Of a DNA stretch of 64,000 nucleotides, positions 1-9,184 are shown piece by piece (position 1 is the stretch's first letter; every line of letters begins with the position of its first letter). The notes beneath the pieces are model-generated. The model was not told the origin of the DNA, did no database searches, and saw only the letters and a program-made list of their open reading frames with translations. Where the stretch lies: contig NZ_FXBL01000004.1 of assembly GCF_900177325.1 (NCBI RefSeq), forward strand, positions 1,612,001 through 1,676,000, given 5' to 3'. The translations under genes and the position numbers were made by a program. This DNA comes from Mesorhizobium australicum. GTDB taxonomy: Bacteria > Pseudomonadota > Alphaproteobacteria > Rhizobiales > Rhizobiaceae.

Positions 1-567
1 ACGGGTGTTGTCTGCAACAACGACATCGCCACCGTGCGCCTCGCGCCCCGGAACGGCGCCTATCCGGGAACCACGATGGGCGGCTGGTATGCCTATGGCT
101 GGAACGGATACAGCTTCCTCGCGACGCCGATCTTCGGCAATGCGACGGTCGCGGCGATCACCCAGATCGGCTATCCGGTCGCGATCGACAACGGCTACCA
201 GATGCTGCGCGGTGACTCGTTCGGCAAGTTCATCGCCATGACCGGTTCCAACGGCAAGGCGCTGAGGAACACCCAGCTCGGCTCCGCCATGACCGGCGGC
301 TCGTCGGGCGGGCCGTGGCTGGTGAACTTCGGCACGGCGCCGGTCGTCACCGGCAGCGCGTCGCTCGGCAAGGCCGGTACGGTTGGACGCAACATCGTCG
401 TGGGCGTCACGAGCTGGGGCTATACCACGGTCGGCATCAACGTCCAGGGCGCGTCCTGGTTCGGCCAGAACGCCGAGTTCCCGCTGGCCAGCTACGGTGC
501 TTACGGCGCCGGCAACATCGGCAAGCTCATGCAGGACACATGCACCGCGAACCCGGGCAACTGCTGA
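1..567 (+). CDS. Trypsin-like serine peptidase (S1 family), 5' end missing
   Basis: The reading frame is open from base 1, so the N-terminus, with any signal peptide and the catalytic His, lies outside the window. The 188 visible residues include an Asp motif (NNDIATVRL, residues 6-14), which fits the catalytic Asp of S1 peptidases. The nucleophile motif GGSSGGPW follows near residue 100; the second Ser is the likely nucleophile. The Asp usually before it (GDSGGP) is Ser here, as in some glutamyl-endopeptidase-like S1B enzymes. Cysteines near the C-terminus suggest an exported protein. A strong terminator follows 27 bp after the stop. The fold is well supported; the substrate is unknown. Confidence 0.85.
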   Translation, partial: TGVVCNNDIATVRLAPRNGAYPGTTMGGWYAYGWNGYSFLATPIFGNATVAAITQIGYPVAIDNGYQMLRGDSFGKFIAMTGSNGKALRNTQLGSAMTGGSSGGPWLVNFGTAPVVTGSASLGKAGTVGRNIVVGVTSWGYTTVGINVQGASWFGQNAEFPLASYGAYGAGNIGKLMQDTCTANPGNC

Positions 568-594
568 GCTGAGCAGCTGCTGACTTGAAAGATG

Positions 595-624
595 GGGCCT
601 CCGGGTAATTCCGGGGGCCCTTTT
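595..624 (+). terminator. Rho-independent terminator after the serine peptidase gene
   Basis: A 10-bp GC-rich stem (595-604 pairing with 611-620, one G-T wobble) has a 6-base loop and is followed directly by TTTT. It lies 27 bp after the stop codon. Confidence 0.8.
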
Positions 625-736
625 CATTGGTTGAGCAGCGTCTCCGCCGGCCAGCTACACTTCATTCAGGGCGCGTTCGGACACCGCGGGTACTCCGTCC
701 TTCGCCGTCTTGCTGCATATCGCGTCTATCGCCGGC

Positions 737-765
737 TTGATATCGCCACTCTCTGCGCGTATCTG
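737..765 (+). promoter_or_regulatory. Possible sigma-70 promoter for the DUF6460 gene
   Basis: TTGATA (737-742) and TATCTG (760-765) are separated by 17 bp and lie 24 bp upstream of the start codon. This is a match by eye only, and GC-rich rhizobial promoters are often weak matches. Confidence 0.3.
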
Positions 766-788
766 CCGGCTGTATCGGAGATGAATCC

Positions 789-1058
789 ATGCCCGACGGC
801 GTGAATCGCATTCTTGGCGACAGCCCGCTGCGCCTGCTCTTGAAGCTGGTGGTCGCGTCCTTCATCGTCGGCATGATCATGGCCTCGCTCGGCCTGTCGC
901 CGTGGGATATCCTCATCGGCGCCCGCGATTTCCTGGTCCGGCTCTGGAACATGGGCTTTTCCGCCATCGACCAGTTCCTGGGTTACATCCTGCTGGGCGC
1001 GGCGGTCGTGGTGCCGATCTGGCTGATCCTTCGGCTCGTCAACTACCGCCGCAACTGA
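789..1058 (+). CDS. Small membrane protein, DUF6460 family
   Basis: This 89-residue protein has two hydrophobic helices (about 14-36 and 61-84) joined by a short Trp-rich linker, and ends in basic residues (NYRRN). The pattern PLRLLLKLVVASFIVG and the second-helix pattern LGAAVVVP match the DUF6460 family of rhizobial inner-membrane proteins as I remember it. No catalytic motif is visible and the function is unknown. It stands alone, convergent with pyrD. A GGAG sequence sits just upstream of the ATG. Confidence 0.75.
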   Translation: MPDGVNRILGDSPLRLLLKLVVASFIVGMIMASLGLSPWDILIGARDFLVRLWNMGFSAIDQFLGYILLGAAVVVPIWLILRLVNYRRN

Positions 1059-1095
1059 TCGCGGCTTCCAGGACGAGGGCGCCGTTTGGGAGCGC

Positions 1096-2172
1096 CTAAT
1101 CCAGCGTTGCTTCTGCCCAGCGCTCTGTTGCGCTGTCACGGATGTCGCGGATAGAGGCGAGGCCCTCCCTGGCGGCGAAGCGGGACAGGCCGGATACAAT
1201 TTCGCCCGGCAGGCCGGGCCCCGCAAAGATCATCCCCGTATAGAGCTGGACGAGATCGGCCCCGGCGCGGATCTTCTCGATCGCCGTCTCAGTTGTGTCG
1301 ATCCCGCCGACGCCGACCAGCGGAAAATCCGGCCCCAGCCTCAGGCGCATCCGCGCGAGCATCGCCGTCGAGCGGTGGAAAAGGGGACGACCCGACAGCC
1401 CGCCCGCCTGCTTCGCCGTCTCCGTGTCTTGAACGCCGGCGCGGGAAAGCGTGGTGTTCGACACGATCAGTCCATCCAGCTTCTGCGTGAGCAACTCGGC
1501 GGCAATGTCGTCGAGATCGGCATCGACGAGATCCGGCGCGATCTTCAGGAAGATCGGCGTCGCAACTCCCGTCCCGGCGCGCGCCGCGATCACCCTGCCC
1601 AGCAGTTCGGCGAGTGCCTCGCGGCTCTGCAGCGCCCGCAGTCCTGGTGTGTTCGGCGAGGAGATGTTGACGGTCAGGTAGGACGCGCTCCTCGCAAAGG
1701 TACGCACCCCGGCCTCGTAGTCCGCGATCCGGTCGGCCGAATCCTTGTTGGCGCCGATGTTGACGCCGACAATGCCGCCGCCCCGCCGCTTTGCCAGTCT
1801 CTGCGCCAGTGCCGCATGTCCCTGATTGTTGAAGCCGAGACGGTTGATCACGCCGCGGTCGCTCATCAGGCGGAAGATGCGCGGCTTCGGATTGCCCGAT
1901 TGGGGCAAGGGGGTAACCGTCCCGACCTCCGCGAAGCCGAACCCCAGCCGCAGCAGCGCGTCCGGAATCTCGCCGTTCTTGTCGTAGCCCGCCGCCATGC
2001 CGAGCGGATTGGGGAAGCGCAGCCCGGCGATCTCGACCGTAAGGCGCGGATCAGGCTTCGGGGAGCAGGCGAGAGGCATGCCCGACCTGAGCGCCGCGAT
2101 CGAAAGGCCATGCGCCGTTTCCGGGTCGAAGGCGAAGAGCAGTGGCAGCCCGAGTTTGAAGGGCGAGACCAT
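1096..2172 (-). CDS. pyrD: Dihydroorotate dehydrogenase (quinone), class 2
   Basis: PyrD oxidises dihydroorotate to orotate with FMN and passes electrons to membrane quinone, the fourth step of pyrimidine synthesis. The 358-residue length is normal for class 2. The N-terminal helix characteristic of the membrane-attached class is present (PETAHGLSIAAL). FMN and substrate motifs follow in order: NPLGMAAGYDKN (55-66), GFGFAEVGTVTP (77-88), and NISSPNTPGLR (169-179), which carries the class 2 catalytic Ser. GVGGID lies near residue 290. The start codon overlaps the stop of the upstream DUF952 gene by one base (TGATG), so the two are probably translationally coupled. Confidence 0.97.
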   Translation of the reverse strand: MVSPFKLGLPLLFAFDPETAHGLSIAALRSGMPLACSPKPDPRLTVEIAGLRFPNPLGMAAGYDKNGEIPDALLRLGFGFAEVGTVTPLPQSGNPKPRIFRLMSDRGVINRLGFNNQGHAALAQRLAKRRGGGIVGVNIGANKDSADRIADYEAGVRTFARSASYLTVNISSPNTPGLRALQSREALAELLGRVIAARAGTGVATPIFLKIAPDLVDADLDDIAAELLTQKLDGLIVSNTTLSRAGVQDTETAKQAGGLSGRPLFHRSTAMLARMRLRLGPDFPLVGVGGIDTTETAIEKIRAGADLVQLYTGMIFAGPGLPGEIVSGLSRFAAREGLASIRDIRDSATERWAEATLD

Positions 2173-2519
2173 CAGGCGCCGAGGTCCGGAAACACATGGT
2201 TGCCGTCAGGGCCGAGCGGCATCTCTCTGACCCACAGCGCGGCGGAAACGGGCACGGGAGCATAGAGGTGTGGGAAGAGCGCGCCGCCGCGCGACACCTC
2301 GTAGCGCATCGCCGCGCCGAACGCGCCGTCGTCCACCGCGATCAGCAGAAGGTCGCCCTGGCCGGCGAAGTGTTTCGCCGCGGTCTCCCGCACCTGCTCG
2401 GCGGTCGAGAAATGGATGAAGCCGTCCGCAAGGTCGATCGGCGCGCCCTCGAACAGGCCCGTCTCCGCCGCCTTGTCCCACAGCGCGCGCGGCGCGATCT
2501 TGTAGATAATCCGTGACAT
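2172..2519 (-). CDS. DUF952 family protein
   Basis: The start was placed at the Met of MSRIIYKI, giving 115 residues. An upstream extension in the same frame is possible but does not look like family sequence. DUF952 proteins are small, soluble and found in many bacteria. Typical features seen are the N-terminal IYKI strand, the DGFIHFS motif (residues 33-39), and an HLYAP segment in the C-terminal half. Biochemical function is not established. It is upstream of and overlaps pyrD, so the pair forms an operon. Confidence 0.85.
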   Translation of the reverse strand: MSRIIYKIAPRALWDKAAETGLFEGAPIDLADGFIHFSTAEQVRETAAKHFAGQGDLLLIAVDDGAFGAAMRYEVSRGGALFPHLYAPVPVSAALWVREMPLGPDGNHVFPDLGA

Positions 2520-2638
2520 GGCTGCGCTATAGACGACAAGCCGACGCGCCGGAAGCGGGGTGGACCCAACCGCGGACATGTCCACCGCATTTCCGGCGCA
2601 AAGATCAGGGATGAATCGCGAGAGAGCAGGAGGTCCCC

Positions 2639-3070
2639 ATGCGCATCGCCCGACTGGCAGCATTCGCCCTCGCCGCGACCATTCCGGCCGCCGTCGCGCA
2701 AGAGGCGGAAACCCGCTATACGCTCGAAAAGACGCCGGACGGCTATGTCCGCATGGATAACCGCACCGGCGAGATGTCGGTCTGCACGGAGCGCGCGGGA
2801 CAACTCGTTTGCCGTCTTGCCGCCGACGAACGCTCCGCGTGGCAGGGCGAGATCGACCGGCTGACGCGCCGTCTCGACGAGGTCGAAAAGCGTCTCGGCG
2901 CGCTCGAAGGCTCGCCCACCCCGCAGACGGCGCTGCCGAGCGAGGAACAGTTCGAGCAGAGCTTGACCTTCATGGAGCGCTTCTTCCGCCGCTTCATCGA
3001 CATCGTGAAGGATCTGGAAGCCGAAACCGATACCGCCAAGCCCGAGGCGCCATCGCCGCAGAAGACCTGA
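2639..3070 (+). CDS. Periplasmic protein of unknown function with a coiled coil
   Basis: The product has 143 residues. Residues 1-20 form a typical Sec signal peptide ending AVA before QEAE. A short domain follows with two cysteines about nine residues apart (CTERAGQLVC, near 49-58), which could form a disulfide in the periplasm. A heptad-like coiled coil covers roughly 68-92, and an acidic, Pro-rich tail ends the protein. An AGGAGG ribosome site (2628-2633) fixes the start. I do not recognise a named family. It is divergent from the DUF952-pyrD pair and its stop lies 5 bp from that of the convergent membrane protein. Confidence 0.75.
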   Translation: MRIARLAAFALAATIPAAVAQEAETRYTLEKTPDGYVRMDNRTGEMSVCTERAGQLVCRLAADERSAWQGEIDRLTRRLDEVEKRLGALEGSPTPQTALPSEEQFEQSLTFMERFFRRFIDIVKDLEAETDTAKPEAPSPQKT

Positions 3071-3075
3071 TCAAC

Positions 3076-3471
3076 TCAACCGGCGGTCGGCGGCGAATAA
3101 GGCGTGAGGCCCGCAAGCTGAAGCAGGGCGGAAGCGGCGAACAGCCCGAGCGCCACCCACAGCGTTACCTGGGCATAGTGGCCGTAGACCTCGCGCATGA
3201 TCGTCGCGAAGACGAGCTTGGCATGAGCCTCCGCCGGCCGGTTCGCCTCGTCCAGATAGAGCCAGACTTCGCTGTGCCGCGGATTGCGCGAGGCAGCCGT
3301 CATTGCCCTCCAGAGAAGGATCAGGGACATAACGAGCGCCAGCACCGCGCCCGACCTGAACGACGAAACCGGCGCAAAGGAAAAGCCGACCATCACGCAG
3401 CCGATCGCGAGCCAGCCGAACATCACCGCGCGTCCGACGCACTCGACGGCAACCTGCCTGATCTGGTTCAT
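3076..3471 (-). CDS. Integral membrane protein of unknown function
   Basis: The product has 131 residues and three clear hydrophobic helices (about 13-32, 39-55 and 101-122). A hydrophilic stretch from 60 to 95 contains charged residues and no recognisable motif. A GGAGAG sequence precedes the ATG. The gene stands alone between the coiled-coil protein (convergent) and the D,D-carboxypeptidase (same strand, 123 bp upstream). The bases between (3472-3594) show no gene. Function unknown. Confidence 0.65.
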   Translation of the reverse strand: MNQIRQVAVECVGRAVMFGWLAIGCVMVGFSFAPVSSFRSGAVLALVMSLILLWRAMTAASRNPRHSEVWLYLDEANRPAEAHAKLVFATIMREVYGHYAQVTLWVALGLFAASALLQLAGLTPYSPPTAG

Positions 3472-3594
3472 GTCGCTCTCCGGCGGAGCACTTTGGGACG
3501 ATCATTGCTGCGTCATGGGCCGCATCGCAAATCACTTTGCGGAGAAGCCGCCAGGCAGTGTTTCGTTCCCGCGAATGTCCGGAATTTCGCGCGG

Positions 3595-4455
3595 TCAGGT
3601 ATGCGTGCCGCCGCGGCTGGCCGCTGCCGGCAGGTAGCGCTGGATCAGCTCCTGCACATGGGCGTTGCGGCCGTTTGCGCTCTCGCCGCCCATCACCGTC
3701 ACGATCAGGCGCTTGCCGTCGCGATTCACCGAGGTGACGATGTTGAAGCCCGAGGCACGGATATAGCCGGTCTTGATTCCGTCGATCCCGCCGGTCTCGA
3801 GCAGCTTGTTGTGGCCGCGCACCATCTTGCCCGCATAGGCAAATTCGCGCGTCGAGAAATAGGCATAGTGGTGCGGGAAGCGCTGGCGCAGCGCCATCCC
3901 GAGCAGGGCCATATCCCGGGCGCAGGTCTGCTGCCCGGCGTCGGGAAGGCCCGAAGCGTTGCGGAACGTTGTCTTCGTCATCCCGAGCGCGCGCGCCCTG
4001 GCGGTCATGTTGGCGGCGAACTGCGCCTCCGATCCGCCGAGATACTCGCCGACGGCGGCCGCCACGTCGTTGGCCGAGCGCACGACCAGCGCGCGAATGG
4101 CGCTGTCGACATCGATCGATCCACCCGGCTTGATCCCCATCTTGGTTGGCGGCTGCGAGGCGGCGTGGGCCGAGATCGGAATCTGGGTCGACTTGCTGAT
4201 GCGGCCGGAATCCAGCGCCTCGAACAGCATGTAGATGGTCATCATCTTGGTGAGGGAGGCCGGATAGCGGATCTGGTCGGCCGAGGCGGAATAGAGCGTG
4301 CGGCCGGTGTTCGCGTCGACCACGATCGCGGCATATTTCTCCGACTGGATCGGCTGGATCTGCAGCGCCCTGGTCGGCGAACTCGTGGAACAGGCCGCAA
4401 GCGAAAAGGCCATCGCCCCTGCCAGGACAAGCCGCAAGATCGGTCGCATGTTCAT
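3595..4455 (-). CDS. D-alanyl-D-alanine carboxypeptidase, lipoprotein (S11 family)
   Basis: This penicillin-binding enzyme would trim the terminal D-Ala from peptidoglycan stem peptides in the periplasm. All three active-site motifs are present: SLTK (Ser67 and Lys70), SAND near residue 130, and KTGY near 228. The N-terminus has a signal peptide ending in a lipobox (SLAAC, Cys22), so it is predicted to be a lipid-anchored protein rather than one held by the usual C-terminal amphipathic helix of DacA-type enzymes. At 286 residues it is shorter than DacA and probably lacks the PBP5-type C-terminal domain. It stands alone. The 156 bp upstream to galE contains small GC hairpins but no gene. Confidence 0.92.
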   Translation of the reverse strand: MNMRPILRLVLAGAMAFSLAACSTSSPTRALQIQPIQSEKYAAIVVDANTGRTLYSASADQIRYPASLTKMMTIYMLFEALDSGRISKSTQIPISAHAASQPPTKMGIKPGGSIDVDSAIRALVVRSANDVAAAVGEYLGGSEAQFAANMTARARALGMTKTTFRNASGLPDAGQQTCARDMALLGMALRQRFPHHYAYFSTREFAYAGKMVRGHNKLLETGGIDGIKTGYIRASGFNIVTSVNRDGKRLIVTVMGGESANGRNAHVQELIQRYLPAAASRGGTHT

Positions 4456-4611
4456 TCCGGCCGCCTAGAACCCTCATGTCCCGCCGGAGCGGCGGGCGAT
4501 TGCCCCTCGGCGCCACCTGTCGCGCCGCTGTGGCGCGGCGTCAACTCCCGCGGGAATTGCCGCGTACACATGCCCGTGAGTTCTCCGAAAGGTGTTGCGC
4601 GGATGCCGCGC

Positions 4612-5658
4612 TCAGGCGCCGATCCGCCCGGTAAGGCCCGCCCAACTCGAATCCTGTGAGTCGGCGTCCCAGATCGCATTGCGCTTCGAAAGCGCCTTCT
4701 CCCACGCGATCGAGGTCTCCGCGATCGTGTCGATGCTGTCGTAGCGTGGCACCCAGTTGAGCGTCGACTTCAGCAGAGTCGGATCGGCGATGACGCAGGG
4801 CATGTCGCCTTCGCGCCGCGGTCCGAGATGCACCTCGATGCTGCGCCCGCTTGCGCGCTGCACCGCCTCGATCAGGTCGAGCACGGAATATCCGTGGCCG
4901 TAGCCGCAATTTGCGACCAGGTTGCCGCCGCCCGAGCGCAGATGCAGCAGCGCCAGGCGATGCGCGGCGACGAGGTCACTCACATGGATGAAGTCGCGGA
5001 TGCAGGTGCCGTCATGCGTCGGATAGTCGGTGCCGAACACTTCGATGCGGCTGCGCTTGCCGAGCGCGGCCTCGACTGCGACCTTGACCAGATGCGTCGC
5101 GCCCTTGGTCGATTGGCCGGTGCGGCCGCGCGGATCGGAGCCGGCGACGTTGAAATAGCGCAGCGCGGCGTAGTGGAACTCGTGCGCGCGGGCGACATCC
5201 CGCAGCATCAGCTCCGTCATCATCTTCGAGACGCCATAGGGCGTCTCCGGCGCCAGCCTATAGCTCTCCGGCACCGGATCGGAATGGGTCATGCCGTAGA
5301 CGGCGGCCGTGGAAGAGAAGATGAAGTTCTTTACCCCGCCGCGCACGGCCGACTCGATCAGGGTGCGCGACTTGGAGGTATTGTTCTCGTAATAGGCGAG
5401 CGGATCGGCGAGCGATTCCGGCACCACGGCCGAGCCGGCGAAATGGATGATCGAATCGATGTCGTTGCGGCGCAGGATGGTCTTCATCAGCTCCTGATCG
5501 GCGATGTCGCCGATGACAAGGCGCGCCTCGGGCGGCACGGCCCAGCTGAAGCCGGTCGACAGACGGTCGAGCACCACCACGTCCTCGCCGTGGTCGAGCA
5601 GTTCCCAGACCATGTGGCTGCCGATATAGCCGGCGCCTCCCGTCACAAGTACAGCCAT
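4612..5658 (-). CDS. galE: UDP-glucose 4-epimerase
   Basis: GalE interconverts UDP-glucose and UDP-galactose using tightly bound NAD, supplying galactose for surface polysaccharides. The start was placed at MAVLVTGGAGYIG, giving 348 residues. The Rossmann motif GGAGYIG is at 7-13. The catalytic Ser-Tyr-Lys set is present (FSSTAAVYG and YGVSK), followed by the family motif RYFNVAG and the GTCIRDFIHVSDL segment that lines the sugar site. The gene stands alone, divergent from hemA. It is about 40 kb from the exopolysaccharide locus, so any link to it is an inference. Confidence 0.93.
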   Translation of the reverse strand: MAVLVTGGAGYIGSHMVWELLDHGEDVVVLDRLSTGFSWAVPPEARLVIGDIADQELMKTILRRNDIDSIIHFAGSAVVPESLADPLAYYENNTSKSRTLIESAVRGGVKNFIFSSTAAVYGMTHSDPVPESYRLAPETPYGVSKMMTELMLRDVARAHEFHYAALRYFNVAGSDPRGRTGQSTKGATHLVKVAVEAALGKRSRIEVFGTDYPTHDGTCIRDFIHVSDLVAAHRLALLHLRSGGGNLVANCGYGHGYSVLDLIEAVQRASGRSIEVHLGPRREGDMPCVIADPTLLKSTLNWVPRYDSIDTIAETSIAWEKALSKRNAIWDADSQDSSWAGLTGRIGA

Positions 5659-5934
5659 ACGAAGCACCCTTTGGCCGACCAAGGCCGGCAAGACGCGCCG
5701 GCCGCCCGGATTTCCGGTGCCCCAAGGTTAGCGCGAAAGGCTTAAGGAAGCGTAGGCTGAAAACTTGGGGCTGCCGGCGTGTCTTGATCCAGGACAAAGC
5801 GGCATCGGCCCGAAACGTTCATTTGGGAATAGCTGCTGCATCGGCAGCGTTTGCCGTGGCAATTTGACCGTCAGCGGCGAATGGATTCCCCCGGCGTCCG
5901 GGACTATGTTCCGGCGCGAATGCAGGACTAGGGT

Positions 5935-7212
5935 ATGAACTACCAACGTTTTTTCCAGGAAGCGATCGATCAGCTCCACGCCGAGCGCCGCTATAGGGTC
6001 TTCGCCGATCTCGAGCGGATCGTGGGTTCTTTCCCCCGCGCGATCTGGCGCTCCGGCGGCGACACAAAGGAAATCACCGTCTGGTGCTCGAACGATTATC
6101 TCGGCATGGGCCAGCATCCGGATGTGATCGCAGCCATGCAGAACGCGGCCGGGTGCATGGGCTCCGGCGCTGGCGGAACGCGCAACATCTCCGGCACCAA
6201 CCATCCGCTTGTCGAGCTCGAGGCTGAACTCGCCGACCTGCACGGCAAGGAGGCTGGCCTCGTCTTCACCTCCGGTTTCGTCTCCAACGAGGCGTCGATC
6301 TCGACCATCGGACGCCTGCTGCCCAACTGTCTCATCCTCTCGGACGAACTGAACCACTCCTCGATGATCGAGGGCGTGCGCCGCTCGGGCGCGGAGAAGA
6401 AGGTCTTCCGTCACAACGACGTGCGCCATCTGGAAGAGCTGCTGCGTGCGGCGGGGCGTGAGCGCGCCAAGCTGATCGTGTTTGAATCCGTCTACTCGAT
6501 GGATGGCGATATCGCGCCGATCGCCGAGATCGCCGACCTCGCCAAGCGCTACAATGCCATGACCTATATCGACGAGGTCCATGCGGTAGGCATGTATGGC
6601 GACCACGGCGGCGGCATCACCGAGCGCGAGGGGCTCGCCGACCGCATCGACGTGATCGAGGGCACGCTGGCCAAGGCATTCGGAACGCTGGGCGGCTACA
6701 TCACCGGCACCAGGGAAGTGATCGACGCGGTCCGCTCCTATGCGCCGGGATTCATCTTCACAACAGCGCTGCCGCCTTCCATTGCAGCGGCCGCGACTGC
6801 CTCGATCCGCCACCTCAAGGTGTCGGGTGCCGAGCGGGAGGCGCAGCAGCGCCAGGCCACGCACACGAAGGAGGTTCTTTCGGGAGCGGGCCTGCCCGTC
6901 ATGCCCTCGCAGACGCATATCGTGCCGGTGCTCGTTGGCGATCCGGAACTGTGCAAGATGGCGAGCGACCGGCTGCTCGCAGTGCACGGCATCTACATCC
7001 AGCCGATCAACTATCCGACTGTGCCGCGCGGTACCGAGCGCCTGCGCATCACCCCGACGCCGTTCCACACCGACGGATTGATCGACGGGCTGAAGGACGC
7101 GTTGGTCGAAACCTGGACCGCGCTCGGCATACCGTTCAGCGACATGCGCAAGCCGGGCATCGAAAAGAGCGACCGGATCATTCCGCTGGTCGTGCCGTCC
7201 GCCGGCGGCTGA
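5935..7212 (+). CDS. hemA: 5-aminolevulinate synthase
   Basis: This enzyme condenses glycine with succinyl-CoA to give 5-aminolevulinate, the first step of heme synthesis in alphaproteobacteria. At 425 residues it has the usual length. Family features are the [10 protein letters not shown] segment (about 52-61), the [14 protein letters not shown] glycine loop, [10 protein letters not shown] with the Asp that pairs with the PLP pyridine nitrogen, and [13 protein letters not shown] with the Schiff-base Lys near residue 248. The ribosome site is weak (AGGACTAGGG). The 276 bp between galE and hemA hold a partial match to an FNR/FixK box (5784-5797) and no gene. Confidence 0.97.
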   Translation: MNYQRFFQEAIDQLHAERRYRVFADLERIVGSFPRAIWRSGGDTKEITVWCSNDYLGMGQHPDVIAAMQNAAGCMGSGAGGTRNISGTNHPLVELEAELADLHGKEAGLVFTSGFVSNEASISTIGRLLPNCLILSDELNHSSMIEGVRRSGAEKKVFRHNDVRHLEELLRAAGRERAKLIVFESVYSMDGDIAPIAEIADLAKRYNAMTYIDEVHAVGMYGDHGGGITEREGLADRIDVIEGTLAKAFGTLGGYITGTREVIDAVRSYAPGFIFTTALPPSIAAAATASIRHLKVSGAEREAQQRQATHTKEVLSGAGLPVMPSQTHIVPVLVGDPELCKMASDRLLAVHGIYIQPINYPTVPRGTERLRITPTPFHTDGLIDGLKDALVETWTALGIPFSDMRKPGIEKSDRIIPLVVPSAGG

Positions 7213-7294
7213 CCGGAAGCCAGCGTCGCGCCTTTGACTCAAAGGCTGGTGAGCGCATAGCGTGCGTCCTGTTTCCTGACGCACGGAGGGCGCG

Positions 7295-7897
7295 ATGTTG
7301 GATGCTCGCGACGATCGGCTGGCGATCCGCGATCTCGTCGAAAACTGGGCCGTCTGGCGCGACGCCGGCGAGTGGCAGCGGTTCCGAACCGTTTGGCACG
7401 ACGACGGTATCATGATGGCCACCTGGTTTCAGGGGACGGCTGATGAGTTCATCGCGGTCAGCAAGTCGGGCTTCGAGCGCGGCGTACGGATTCTGCATTT
7501 TTTGGGCGGCTCATCGATCGATGTCGCCGGCGATCGCGCGATCGCGCAGACCAAGATGACCATCAGCCAGCGTGCGGACGTTGAAGATGTCCTCTGCGAC
7601 GTCGTCTGCACCGGCCGCTTTTACGATTTCCTCGAAAAGCGTGACGGCAGATGGGGGCTGGTCCTGCGCCAGCCGATCTACGAAAAGGATCGCATCGATC
7701 CCGTCGATCCCAAGCAGGTCCCGCAACTGGATCGGAAACTTCTGGAGAGCTTCCCCGAAGGCTATCGGCATCTCGCCTATCTTCAGACGGGCATCGGCTA
7801 CCGGGTCAAGCCCGATATGCCGGGGCTGACCGGCGATGCGGTGCAGGCCCTGTATGCGCGCGGCAGAAGGTGGCTTGCGGGCGGACCGGCGGTCTGA
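7295..7897 (+). CDS. SnoaL/NTF2-like family protein
   Basis: The 200-residue product has the cone-shaped NTF2-like fold signature: an N-terminal helix with IRDLVENWAVWRDAGEW, then FRTVWHDDGIM, and a string of beta strands ending FYDFLEKRDGRW. This matches SnoaL-type members, which act as small hydrolases, isomerases, dehydratases or non-catalytic binders, so the reaction cannot be deduced. A good GGAGGG site (7285-7290) fixes the start. The gene follows hemA by 82 bp and could be read from the same transcript. Its stop lies 5 bp from the stop of the convergent aminotransferase gene. Confidence 0.75.
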   Translation: MLDARDDRLAIRDLVENWAVWRDAGEWQRFRTVWHDDGIMMATWFQGTADEFIAVSKSGFERGVRILHFLGGSSIDVAGDRAIAQTKMTISQRADVEDVLCDVVCTGRFYDFLEKRDGRWGLVLRQPIYEKDRIDPVDPKQVPQLDRKLLESFPEGYRHLAYLQTGIGYRVKPDMPGLTGDAVQALYARGRRWLAGGPAV

Positions 7898-7902
7898 AGG
7901 CC

Positions 7903-9075
7903 TCAGAGGTTCCTGATCCAGGTTGCCAGCCGGTTGGCCGATTCCTCCACCTGATCCAGCCGGCGGTGGAAGCAGATGCGGAAGAATCCGGCGCCGTCCT
8001 CTTCGAACGCCGTTCCAGGCGCCAGTCCGACATTCGCCTGGTCGACGATGTCGAACGCGGCCTGGCGCACGTCGGTCACCCCGTCGATCGAGAAGTAGAG
8101 ATAGAACGCGCCCGCCGGCACGCTGAAGCGAGCCCGTCCGGTCTCGCCGAGGATGCGGCAGACGATGTCGCGCGCCTGATGCGCGCGCTCGACCTGCGAG
8201 GCGATGAAGGCGTCGCCATGATCGAGCGCTGCGACCGCGCCGCGCTGCATGAACTGCGCGACGCCGGAGGTCGAATACTGGATCAGGTTCTCGAACACGG
8301 CCTGGAGGTCGGGATGGACCTTGAGCCAGCCGACGCGCCAGCCGGTCATGGCCCAGTTCTTCGAGAAGCTGTTGACGAAGAGGATGCGGTCGTCCGGCTC
8401 CATCACGTCCATGAACGACGGCGCGCGCCGGCCGCCATAGTAGAACAGCGAATAGATCTCGTCGGCGACGATCCAGATACCCTTTTCGCGCGCCATGGAA
8501 AGCAGCGCCTTCAGCGTCTCGATGTCGGCGGTCCAGCCGGTCGGGTTCGACGGCGTGTTGACGAACAGCGCCCGCGTGCGCGGCGTGATCGCGGCCTCTA
8601 CCTTGTCGACGTCGCAGGTCCAGCCATTGCCGGACCAGTCGAGATGGACCGGCACCGGCCTGGCACCGGCCACGCCCGCCGCGGCGGCGAGATTCGGCCA
8701 GGCCGGCGACAGGTAGACGATCTCGTCGCCCGCGCCGGCGATGGCGTCGATGGCAAGCTGGATCGACTGCATGCCGGAGCCGGTGACGATGAACTCCTCG
8801 GCGGCGAAGTCGCGGCCGAAATGACGCCTGTGATAGCGCGCGAGCGCCTCGCGCAACTCGGGAATGCCGCGCTGCCAGGTGTAGAAGGTCTCGCCGGCGC
8901 CGAGCGCCTCCATCGCGGCCATGGTGATGAAATCAGGTGTCGGCAGGTCTCCCTCGCCAGCCCAGAGCGGGATCAGCCCCTCTTTGCCACGGCCGTGGTT
9001 CATGACGGCGACGATGCCGCTTTCAGGCGCGAGGCGCGCTTCGGGACGGAGATAGGATGTGATGGAGGCAGGCAA
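7903..9075 (-). CDS. PLP-dependent aminotransferase, class I/II
   Basis: The product is a fold-type I aminotransferase of 390 residues. The Schiff-base Lys is in SFSKNWAMTGWRVGW near residue 240. Other PLP contacts are NTPSNPTGW and the ADEIYS motif. The substrate cannot be read from sequence; relatives act on aspartate, branched-chain or aromatic amino acids. The start is uncertain. The first residue shown corresponds to TTG, with no clear ribosome site, while the first in-frame ATG (9003) would remove 24 residues that look conserved. It stands alone on the minus strand, downstream of mscL. Confidence 0.85.
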   Translation of the reverse strand: MPASITSYLRPEARLAPESGIVAVMNHGRGKEGLIPLWAGEGDLPTPDFITMAAMEALGAGETFYTWQRGIPELREALARYHRRHFGRDFAAEEFIVTGSGMQSIQLAIDAIAGAGDEIVYLSPAWPNLAAAAGVAGARPVPVHLDWSGNGWTCDVDKVEAAITPRTRALFVNTPSNPTGWTADIETLKALLSMAREKGIWIVADEIYSLFYYGGRRAPSFMDVMEPDDRILFVNSFSKNWAMTGWRVGWLKVHPDLQAVFENLIQYSTSGVAQFMQRGAVAALDHGDAFIASQVERAHQARDIVCRILGETGRARFSVPAGAFYLYFSIDGVTDVRQAAFDIVDQANVGLAPGTAFEEDGAGFFRICFHRRLDQVEESANRLATWIRNL

Positions 9076-9124
9076 GGAAGGCTATCCGGTTGGAAGCCAA
9101 GCCTTAGCCGGTTTCCAGCCCCGA

Positions 9125-9159
9125 CAAAACAGAAATCCCCGGCCGCGGGCGACCGGGGA
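9125..9159 (-). terminator. Rho-independent terminator after mscL
   Basis: Read on the minus strand, a 10-bp GC-rich stem (9150-9159 with 9136-9145, one G-T wobble) encloses a 4-base loop and is followed by a T-rich run (9125-9135). It lies 25 bp after the mscL stop. Confidence 0.75.
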
Positions 9160-9184
9160 GTGTGTTGCGGACGTCTCCTGACGA

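Noticed and set aside
592..804. Small open frame of 70 codons after the serine peptidase gene.
   Set aside because: It starts inside the terminator hairpin, and its composition does not look coding.
1079..1095. GGCGC/GCGCC hairpin between the DUF6460 gene and pyrD as a two-way terminator.
   Set aside because: The stem is only five pairs and has no T-run on either strand.
2809..4659. A 616-codon open frame on the plus strand across several genes.
   Set aside because: It is a high-GC shadow frame over well-supported minus-strand genes, including the carboxypeptidase with its three active-site motifs.
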